The notes under the pieces were generated by a model, which ran no database searches, had not been told where the DNA came from, and worked only from the letters and a program-made list of their open reading frames with translations. DNA of 64,000 nt from Botrytis cinerea B05.10. Lineage: Eukaryota; Ascomycota; Leotiomycetes; Helotiales; Sclerotiniaceae. A program made the position numbers and the translations under genes. Numbering within the stretch: position 1 is the first letter of the stretch; every line of letters starts with the position of its first letter. Of this stretch, positions 1 to 8,928 are shown in pieces. The stretch is from the NCBI RefSeq assembly GCF_000143535.2, contig NC_037317.1, positions 1,178,001 through 1,242,000 of the forward strand, given 5' to 3'.

Positions 1-1830
1 AGAATCCTACTGGATTTTTCCAATATTTTTTGCAAAATTAGCTAGCAGGATTGGCCCCCACTTCTGGAGCGGAAGCCCACAGTAGCCCCGCACTAACAGT
101 ATGCAGTATTCTGGCTTAGAGAAGATAGTGGGTATGAAGAAAAGTCTCGTTTGAATCTTTGATAGTAGGGGATTTGCTTGCTCCATCGATGGTGTTCGGA
201 GACTCGCAAGTCTTTCGGGGTGTTTGATATTCGGTATTCATGGATCAGGCAACTTCTCGGCGAATTCGGTGAAAGCCCCAGTGGGGCTGGCTGTGCTCAT
301 TAATGAAGTGCACTAGGGATTTGCAGACAGATAGATATAGCTTCGGAAGGTGTATGATGACAGACCCTGAAAGGCTCATTCTCCACTTCAATATCCATGG
401 GAATTGTTTGTTTTGGAGGTTATTAGACGAGATATCGCCGTTTCTCAACAAGGGGGCTGACTAACAATCCAGCAGACTCTCTTTGTTGCAGGTGTAACAA
501 TTTTCTGGCACTTCCATATGCAAATGAAAGTGTTCAAAAGTCTATCTGCAGCACTATTGGCATACTAGATGTCTGTGCGATATATCAGATGAACTCTCTT
601 TGGAGACGATTGATTCCGAACAGGAATAAAGCTTTCGGTAGAAGCCTATTATACATGTTGTGATGGAATATAGGTCGTGGCCCGCGTTAACCAATCTTTG
701 TCTGATCATATGAAATAGTATCAGAAATCAAATCTGTCGTTCGGGGATCACACTCTGGTGAGATGTGGTATGTGAAGCGGCTTGAACTTTCTATATTTAT
801 GGTGAATCGTAAGTAGGGGTCGCACTTCCTTCAAGACGATCCAGAAATTGGGGCATCAGAAGATTTTGACACGGGTTCAAGTACTTTTTCCAAGACATCT
901 CAAGATTTTCTATTCTTTAAGATGACTCAAATTCTGACGATACACATGTTTTTCTTTGTTGTTCAAATGACAACTATTCTGCACCGGTATCCTATAAATA
1001 ATTCACAAGTGGCACATTAGCTATATTTCTCTACAGGATCTATTGATACTGTGCGCCAACTTTTCTCATACATTGGTATCAGGCATTCAGACGTTCAGGG
1101 ATACCCTTCTCCAGAACATCCACCAAAGAGAAGGAAGGGGCAATAAGAAAGATAGAAAGACATTCAAGAAGCCACAAAAATATCTTAACCAAGATAAGGT
1201 TTAACGTGAGAGCTCGACGTAAGAGCACTCTATATTGTCTTTCAGAGCCTCAAATCGCTCCAATCATGTCCCGTTAGACAGAAACGCACTTTTATAAGCT
1301 CAGGTACTCAGATATCTAACATTTATTTTCCTTCCTACCAACGCACTTTAAGCTTCTAGCTCTATGCGAAACAAAAATATCAAACCCCTATAGATACTGA
1401 AGCCATGTCAAAGCGAGCATTGGAACTTTCAATTCTCACTCCACATCCTGTTCCTTTTGTGGGAGAATAGTAGCATTAGCTAGCATTGAGCATTGAATAT
1501 ATTAGAAATAGAATTATAAAATACCACCAGTAGAAGGTCCAAAGCTGGGGTGTTCCAAAAACCCGAACAAAGCTAGATCATAGCTGGCGAACAAACCCCG
1601 AATGCATAGGTGAAAATAAAGGCCCACAGACCCCACCAACACCGAATGCACTCCAGCTTTTTCAACAGCAACATACAACCATGATGAGATATGTAGATAG
1701 ATGTACTGCTAGGTTCATCTAGGATAGGATAGAGATAGAGTCCTAAAGCAAAAGATCGACTACTGAACACATCAAGATCACAGGCAAAATCGAAGAAAAT
1801 GGCAAAATATATGTCTTACGACACATTGAA
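1..1830. other. Gene-poor stretch before the tRNA cluster
   Basis: No open reading frame here resembles a known family. The longest ones are 60-70 codons, start in no recognisable context and have no neighbouring exons that extend them. I see no tandem repeat or terminal inverted repeat. It may hold decayed transposon sequence, but nothing recognisable supports that. Confidence 0.5.
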
Positions 1831-1922
1831 TGACCAGACTGGGGCACGATCCCAGGACCTTGTCCGTATTTAACAGGTGTTAATTGTTAAGGACACGTGA
1901 TAACCAACTACACCATCCGGCC
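1831..1922 (-). tRNA. tRNA-Val (anticodon AAC), 18-nt intron, aberrant T-loop; possibly a pseudogene
   Basis: The minus strand folds as a complete cloverleaf. The acceptor stem GGCCGGA/TCTGGTC has two G-U pairs, the D-arm has the valine-type sequence GTGTAGTTGGTTATCAC, the anticodon stem TGTCC/GGACA is perfect, and the T-stem CTGGG/CCCAG is perfect. The anticodon AAC is at 1886-1888 and the intron at 1867-1884, directly after position 37. The oddity is the T-loop ATCGTGC in place of the near-universal TTCGANC: T54 is A and A58 is T. This also weakens the B-box promoter. All stems are intact, so it may be a young pseudogene or a variant gene. Confidence 0.72.
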
Positions 1923-2252
1923 TATTTGTATATCTGCGTTATGATAAACTCAAATTATATACTCAATTTGAATTTGAGGGAGTGAATGAAGTACAACATA
2001 GTTTGTGAATTTGGTGGGGCAGAAAAAAAATCTCGGATAGTGGGGTCCTCTCGGCTCAACCCCTTCATTTTCTCGGTAGTCTAGTTTTTTCATCAAAAAT
2101 TTTCAACAACTCAAACCATCACAACCCAGATAGAACCCAGAGTTTTGCTAACTATGTGTTTTTGAATCATCTTTCTTCTTTTCTCCACCTTTTTAAGCTT
2201 GTTATATTATATACTGAGCTGAGTGGCAGGTAGTATACAATATTATATGATT

Positions 2253-2350
2253 TCCCTGCTGGCGCAATGGTAGCGCGCAAGACTTCTATCAGATATATCT
2301 ATATCTTTAAGTTCATCTTGAGGCTGTAGGTTCGAGCCCTACGTAGGGAG
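2253..2350 (+). tRNA. tRNA-Arg (anticodon TCT) with a 26-nt intron
   Basis: The acceptor stem TCCCTGC/GTAGGGA (one G-U pair), D-stem GCGC/GCGC, anticodon stem CAAGA/TCTTG and T-arm GTAGG-TTCGAGC-CCTAC all pair. The anticodon TCT is at 2285-2287. The intron occupies 2289-2314, at the canonical place after position 37. A- and B-box sequences (TGGCGCAATGG and GGTTCGAGCCC) match pol III consensus. A run of five T's about 45 nt downstream could end transcription. Confidence 0.93.
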
Positions 2351-2644
2351 TTACCCTGAGTATCATCGGTTTAAATCCGTTGCTTGAAATCACTATTTTT
2401 GCCATTTTTATCATTTTTGAGGTGACCTTCAAAGGGACATGGATGGAGCGCTCTAGGGAAACATTTTGTCACCTCGTATGAAGATTTATAGTAGAATAAA
2501 ATAGTTTCCATCTATAAGTTCTCAGCATAGAATTTTGGAGCAATAATATTGGTCAATTTCATTTTTGTTCTTATTCTTGGTTGGCTGTGGGTAAAACCTA
2601 GAATTACCCCGCGCTGGGCAAAAAAGTCCTTTTTTTTTTCAACC
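2351..2644. other. Spacer between the tRNA-Arg and tRNA-Leu genes
   Basis: AT-rich spacer with no reading frame of note. It holds the probable T-run terminator of the tRNA-Arg gene near 2395 and a poly-T run near 2629. Confidence 0.5.
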
Positions 2645-2662
2645 AAAAAAAAAGTGCAAAAA
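2645..2662 (-). terminator. Pol III T-run terminator of tRNA-Leu
   Basis: On the minus strand a run of five T's begins about 8 nt after the tRNA-Leu 3' end, followed by a run of nine T's. Runs of this length are the usual RNA polymerase III stop signal. Confidence 0.75.
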
Positions 2663-2669
2663 GATTAAT

Positions 2670-2785
2670 TGATGAGAGTGGGATTCGAACCCACGCCTAT
2701 TACTAGACCAGGAGATTGTAAACAACCGTTTGTTAAGAGTTAATCACCTTAACCTGGCGCCTTAGACCAACTCGGCCATCTCACC
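2670..2785 (-). tRNA. tRNA-Leu (anticodon AAG) with a 33-nt intron
   Basis: The minus strand gives acceptor stem GGTGAGA/TCTCATC (one G-U pair), anticodon stem CCAGG/CCTGG and T-arm GTGGG-TTCGAAT-CCCAC. The leucine-type A-box GGCCGAGTTGG is present, and the long variable arm expected of leucine tRNAs precedes the T-arm. Aligned to other leucine tRNAs, the anticodon is AAG at 2748-2750. The intron is 2714-2746. Confidence 0.92.
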
Positions 2786-3028
2786 ATAATTGATGGAGGC
2801 GAAAGCGAGTTTTCAATATATATTAAGAGCGTTTGTTGTTGGTGGAGAAGAGGGGGGCTGCCCCACTTGTTCATTCGACGATGATCCATATCTCTGCTAC
2901 CTAAATGTCCTGAAAAGATCGAAGGTTTATTGATTGTTTGGTATTCAATAACCGTCTAAATGATCCCGGCTTTTAGTGTTGGCGTGGTACATTTTTGTAT
3001 TTGGAGTTGATCTACAGGGGAAGGTTAT

Positions 3029-3248
3029 TGTGTGAACGGAGTGAATAACTTCAATTCAATTGCCACTGTAATATAGCAACTGTAATAAAGCCCTAAGCGA
3101 ATGCGAAAGAGACTAGCTCTTTCTGTAAGCCTTTATAAGGCTTACTACTTTCAATACGTAGCTAGCTCTTTAGACAGAATACAATTAGACATACAGGACC
3201 TACGATATTCGTGGGTGCTACGTCTTCCGTATCCTTCTCGTACCAACA
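3029..3248 (-). mobile_element. Solo-LTR-like element, copy 1 (220 bp)
   Basis: Read on the minus strand, the element begins TGTTGGTACGAG and ends GTTCACACA, giving the TG...CA ends of a long terminal repeat. It is flanked by a perfect 5-bp direct repeat, GTTAT at 3024-3028 and 3249-3253. It has no coding capacity. Copy 2 at 19019-19238 has exactly the same length and lies in the opposite orientation; about 17 differences are visible by eye (about 92% identical). Two internal hairpins are present, one at 3125-3145 with 9-bp arms. No internal retrotransposon region is adjacent, so this is either a solo LTR or a small non-autonomous element. Confidence 0.75.
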
Positions 3249-3253
3249 GTTAT

Positions 3254-6173
3254 ATAAGGACTTATTATTAAGTTAGCATGTTCACCATTCATCTAGTCAC
3301 AAGTAATGTGAACTCTCCAATATCAATGTATTCCTAAAGAAAAGAAGCTTTTTCAATAAAACCTATCACATAGTAGACATGTTTTCAATCCAAGCCCGTT
3401 ATACGATTCATTGCCCGCACACCAGGAGAAATCTCTTCCTTCTCATCTCAACTCTCACTTCTATATTCGAACTTCCGGCTATTCAAGGACAAGTGTTCTC
3501 CAGCTTTTCCAGATCTTCGTATCTTAGCATTCAGTTGCAGCGATGGGTTTCCGTGGTGAATAACTGGTGGTCAACAATTTGTTTTTTCACTGCGGTGAAA
3601 TCACGTCATTTGTGTTGTCTATGAAGAACCAAAGATGTTAGCTAATATTTTTCGATCGACTCTATAAGGAGGGATATATACAGACTAGAATCTGTAAAGT
3701 ATGCCGGGAGTCCTCTAGCCCAGAAATATGCCACAATACCAGTTTCTACATCACGCATCAACTACATCTAGTCAGTTTCTCAGTCTTGATAATGATGAAT
3801 CAGTGACAACGAATCACCTTCTGATGCAAATTATCAACACAGCGATCTATCACAACCATCAATATGAACGCCTTGACTAAGTAATCATGTTCGAGACTCA
3901 CCAGGATGACATCTCAATATCCATTACATATCTATCTATCCAAGGTTGCGTTTTGACTTTACAATAATCCTCATATGAAGCATATCGTAACATATTCAGA
4001 CAATGCAGCTTGGTCCGCAGAACAAAAACTATTGAAATTAGCCCAAACTTATGTTCACGCATGAAATATCCAATAGCTTCTGTAACTAATACCTCTTTCC
4101 CAACTTGCCTGATTCTATAACACCCATCAACGAGAATAACTACATCCTACCTGGCATCAAATTTGAACCAACAAGTTATTGACTCGTTGAGAACTCTTGA
4201 TGGCCAGATACACCATAAAGTGAAAGCTCACATCTTTACCTGGAGCCAGTATATTTTATCCTAGAACACAAGGCATCGTCGAACCGTTTATCACCAAAAC
4301 TGACCAAGTCGTCAACACCAGTTTTTCCAAATATAAAAGCCCGCAAGATACACACGAGGCTGGCACAAATGCTGCTGCTGTCGATGCCAGTTTCTCCATG
4401 TATGAATACAAAGCTACATAGGCAGCAGGACATGAGAATCACTGCAGCCATTCTCCCTACTCTCGGATCTGAACATGAGATTTAGACCTTGCAAATCAGA
4501 CGAAGTAAAAATAATGGCTAATCGGCTAATACATATCTGCACTTTAAAGTTGGTAGAGATGCTTTCGTAGTTTTGACAACCGAAATTGGGTGCTCCATCA
4601 TAAAGATTGAAAGCTACATCAGTAAACACTCCCACGCTTTCTTTGTTTCCTGGGGGTTTGGTGGATCAAATAAATTTGTGCCCTGTTTCACTTGACTACG
4701 GATCTGCGTAAGTGGATGTGTTCCCGAAGGCCAACACCGTCACTGAATACTTGGTATGTATACGGATTTGTGGTGTGAGACTGAAGATCGGCTTGTAGAT
4801 TCCACCCACTTTAGTATGTATGTAGAAATTTTATTTCTAGAGTTACTCGTCGACTCGACCATTCGCGAAATTAGGTATTGCAGGTCATACATCATCTACA
4901 AATGACTTTATATAATGTTTCACACGGCAGGAATTACAAAAACCTTCTGGTTCGTCATGGATTCCGGCAGATGGCTCAATGCGTATCCCTGATTTTGAAT
5001 TTGTCATACGTAGATTGGATGCTGCAAGTATATTTACTTTGCACTACACTCCATGTGAATCTAAAGTCCGAACTGTCAACAATAAGTATTGAAACCCGCA
5101 TAGATGGCAGGTTAGCTTACCAGCGGATGTGTGAATCCACTTTCTAAACATTGGACGTCGCTCATAATATTTGCATAGCATAACTCGCGCGACTTGTTTG
5201 ATATGGTTTGAAGATGGATTGGAGAAAATAAGTAAAGACAGGAGAAACAACTCGACTGGTCGTACGAGCACGACGTGAGTACTGAAACCACTAGAAGGGG
5301 CTTTACACTTCACGACATTGCTAAGAACCGAAACTTACGCAGGAGAATTCTGTAAGTAATAAGCTGACAATAATTCACAATGCTAAAGGGCAGGCATCTA
5401 TTGGCTCAAAGTCCAATGGCATGCTCAAAGTAGAATTCTCCACAAATTACCTGTATTCGGGTCCTTTATCTAGAGATCTTCACATGCTCGCTTCGATTCT
5501 ATGCCGGAAACATATCCTCCATATAGCCTCTGGGAAAATCAAGATATTCACTAACATTTCATGAGAAGATATTCCTATTTTTCTAACACTTCCAGGGACC
5601 AGGAATTCAAAATTTACATGGATTGGGAAAAACATGCTTATAAAATCATGAAAAGATTCAAGAAGTAGAATCCTTAAATCTATGAAATCAACACACCAAT
5701 TTATACTTAGTGTAAGAACATTCGAGGATGTGAAACAAGTAGTTATGAAATGAATGTGAAATTTGAGAAATGAGTGCGAATAGGCAAAGTTGTCATGTAA
5801 ATGATACTTGCCAGTTATAATGAAGAGAGAAGCGTCGAGGAGCTTCACTTGAAGCTCGTAGTAGAGCTGAAATCGCCGAACGTCTTTGATCTTCCTTTAA
5901 ACGGTGACTGTTTTGTAATTTGACAACCTTGACATACGTGCACCGCCTGGATTATAAACTAGGCCAATATACATCGCTGAAAATTTCCTACCAAAGTCAG
6001 GCACCCATCCATATCTTCATGTTTCTTGTAAGCATTCTAATTTCAATACGCTCAAAAGATCCACAGATAAATACATCCCGAATAATAAAAGGACACCCTA
6101 TTCGCCATTCTTTATTCTGTTCTTATCCACAACGCCTATACCCAAACATCTTTCTCCCTATAAGCGTAGAATT
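3254..6173. other. Non-coding stretch between the LTR-like copy and Did2
   Basis: About 2.9 kb without a recognisable gene. The longest frame (5480-5848, minus, 122 codons, rich in Phe/Ile/His) matches no family I know and has no matching exons on either side. I see no repeats. Confidence 0.45.
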
Positions 6174-7026
6174 CTACGATCTCAAGGCCCTTAGTCTTTC
6201 GCCCAATCCATCCTCCTCTACTTCAGTTGGATTCGATTTGACTGGGGTCGCCGCTTCTGGACTCTTCATCTCTTGGTTCAACTCAATTCCAGCCTCATCC
6301 GCAACTTGGTTCATCAATCTATCAACATCTTCTTGAGGAGTTGCTACCGCTGTTGCGGATGTAGTTGCGTTTTCGTAATAGCCTGTTGCTACATCTAAAT
6401 CTTCGAATTGTGTCTCGAATCGATCCATTACTGCTGAGATCTATAGATTTTGTATTTTGTTAATTAAAGTTAAAGTTAAAAGTGGGGTTGAGTATGGAGA
6501 TCTGATAGTTGATAGAAAGCAAACTAACCTTTTCCAAATCCATAGCTTTCATAGCTTGATCCATTCCTCTTACTACATTCGTCATACTGCCGGTGACTTG
6601 TCTCATGGTAACAGCAGTCTGTACTCTACTGGCCACGGCATCAATTCTACTGGCTAATCTCAGTAGATTTAATTTCTCATTTTGTTTGCGGATGGCGTTT
6701 TCGGCATTGATCTTTGCGATGTCAGGGTGGCCTTGTTGGATTGCCTGGAGAGTGATGTTAACGAGCTGTATTTATGTGGATGTATATGGGATGGAAAGGC
6801 GCAATATACCTTCTTGAGTTTATCCTTCTCGGCCTTTTCTGCTTGCCCAGCCTTGTTGGCTTGTCTGTTGATTTGTTTTGCGGTGAACTGAATGTTGAGT
6901 TAGCTTGAGGATATATTTGTGCGCAGAACAGTTGACGTTGAAGTGCGATCGATGTGCGCTTTTGGGTGAGAGATAAGCAGAATGACGTACCTTCAAATTG
7001 AAGAGGGCCTTCTCGAGTCCTGACAT
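6174..7026 (-). CDS. DID2: ESCRT-III-associated protein Did2/Vps46 (CHMP1)
   Basis: Charged helical protein of the Snf7 family. CHMP1/Did2 recruits the AAA ATPase Vps4 to ESCRT-III during multivesicular-body sorting at endosomes. Four exons: 7026-6991, 6887-6810, 6744-6529 and 6440-6174, giving 198 aa against 204 in yeast. It starts [12 protein letters not shown], has the family segment [20 protein letters not shown] in the middle, and ends [10 protein letters not shown]. That C-terminal tail is a MIT-interacting (MIM1) motif that binds Vps4. The third exon could also begin at 6765, which would add seven in-frame residues; the 6744 acceptor is preferred because it gives [12 protein letters not shown], the family sequence. 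The gene starts 358 bp from the divergent DUF427 gene. Confidence 0.93.
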
Positions 7027-7384
7027 GATGGTCTTGAATGGTGGCTATGATCTTGAAAAGTAGCAGAATGTTTTTGTGTAGGTATCGCGATGACAATAGA
7101 CAGAATTTGGGTGGATGTTCTGTAGATGGAAATCTACTTAGCCTTACGAACTTGGATCTTCTTGCACATGTGTGACGATTGCGGGGGCGCTAGGCTTAAC
7201 CTTAGATTGCTTAGTCATCACACCTTAGATACTCGTCCCTTCCTACTGTGCATGAACCTAAACCCCTCCATTCATGAAAAAGTATCCAAAGTACATCGTT
7301 GATATTGTTTATCTTTCTCGAACATCATACAATTGGATTCGATCGCATTAACATCTATCTATCCACCAAAGCCTCTCTATCAAA
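7027..7384. promoter_or_regulatory. Shared upstream region of Did2 and the DUF427 gene
   Basis: 358 bp between two divergent start codons. No element in it can be named with confidence. Co-regulation is inferred only from the head-to-head layout. Confidence 0.4.
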
Positions 7385-7997
7385 ATGCTTCCAAAACCAA
7401 GACTTAACGTCCAAAACTTTCCACGACCACCTCTCCTCGAGAAAACATCCCGTCATCTCGTTGTGAAATATCGAGGTCAAACCATCGCTGAAACAAGTGA
7501 TGCATATTGGGTTTTGGAAACATATCATTCACCCAGTCAATACCCCTTTTGCATTCATGACGGCTCTAGCCTCTCTCCATCCAAAACCTAACATAAGAAC
7601 AGCATATTACCTCCCCGCCACATCCCTATCTTCAGAGTTTCCTCTAACCCCCACCAACAAATCCACTTTTTGTGAATACAAAGGCTCGGCCACATACTAC
7701 TCGATCTCATTGCCTCCACCTTTCTCTCCTACTCCTGCTTCCGCTTGTCCCTTTGAAGATCAACTTGTGTCACCCGAGCCGCGAAAGCATGAAATAACCA
7801 ACAGGATTTGGTCATATGAATCTCCCACGCCACAGTATGCTGATTTGAAAGGTTATTTGAGTTTCTATGCTGGACCATGGGATTGTTTTGTGGATGGAGA
7901 GAAAGTTGTACCGCAGCCTGGAGATTTTTATGGTGGTTGGACTACGAGCGAGCTCGATGGCATCATCAAGGGGAGTGCGGAGACAAGATGGATGTGA
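7385..7997 (+). CDS. DUF427 (NTP_transf_9 fold) domain protein
   Basis: Small protein of the DUF427 family, whose biochemical function is unknown. Two exons, 7385-7535 and 7603-7997, encode 181 aa. The 67-nt intron has a CCTAACAT branch-site match, and removing it restores the family motif ETYHSPTYYLP. Before it lies the typical opening RHLVVKYRGQTIAETSDAYW. After it comes the conserved CEYKGSATYYS, and near the C terminus the block YLSFYAGPWDCFVDGEKV, which is usual for the family. There is no signal peptide or membrane segment. The match to the family is clear; the role is not known. Confidence 0.9.
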
Positions 7998-8928
7998 AGT
8001 CTGGCTATAAAGATAGATGCAGATAGGATGTGTATTTCCGGCGTTCTGGTGTGGCACATAGTGAGATTTGCAGATAATCATGAAGCAATACGTCTCAGCA
8101 TGGAGATTTTTCAAAGTGAGGCAGAAGATACATACCATAAATGTTTGTCCAGTGAGTGAAATCCAATTTGAAATGAACGAACACTTCAAAGGTACTATTC
8201 GAGACGAAGACCCATTAATATTCATGATCTTTGAAAATCTATGGATGAAAGTCTAACATCCGATCTTTCAAATTTATGTGGAACACCGTTGACAAACTCC
8301 TGATCAGCTACCTCAAGGCATTAGCACGGCTGAAGTGTTTTAAGATGCTCTCACTTCGCCAGTAATCATTTGATACAATGGCTACTAATCTACAAAACAC
8401 AAATTCATGGTGAGCTAGAAAACATTTACAGAAATTATAACCTCAACTACCTGATTGATAGGTCAGGTGTTGGAGGCTTGGAGCGCGAGTTAGGAACTGT
8501 CATCCCATGGCGAGTTGACTTCATCGAGTCAAACAATTTTGTTCATATAAAATCACATCACACACAGAAAGGCATTTTAATCACACAAAAAACACAAACG
8601 ATTAAAGGGTAACTCTTTATATATTCTCTCAAAGGAAAAATCTATAATTACAGTGTTGACAACACTTTTTCTTTTCAATTCCCCATCCATTACTCATGAT
8701 CATATTACGATCCAGCATCCCCTCCCAACCCTCGTGTGTACCATGCCAGACTGGCGTAACGTCCATAAAGATGGAACAAAGCTGATTATGTTTTTCCTCC
8801 AAACAGAAAATCAGGTGTGAACTAATGAAATTGGTATCGAATTGAACGCCTCCCGGACTTGATGCTATGCATGATTTCTATAATCTTGCTTCAACAAAAT
8901 GAAATATGAATGACTTCGAATCAATCGC
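7998..8928. other. Region between convergent DUF427 and GPI-protein genes
   Basis: 930 bp holding the 3' ends of both convergent genes and no further credible reading frame. A short perfect palindrome (AGTGTTGACAACACT near 8651) is the only structure I noticed; it could act in 3' processing, but this is a guess. Confidence 0.45.

Noticed and set aside
5480..5848. 122-codon minus-strand frame
   Set aside because: AT-rich composition yields Phe/Ile/His-rich translation; no family resemblance and no adjoining exons.
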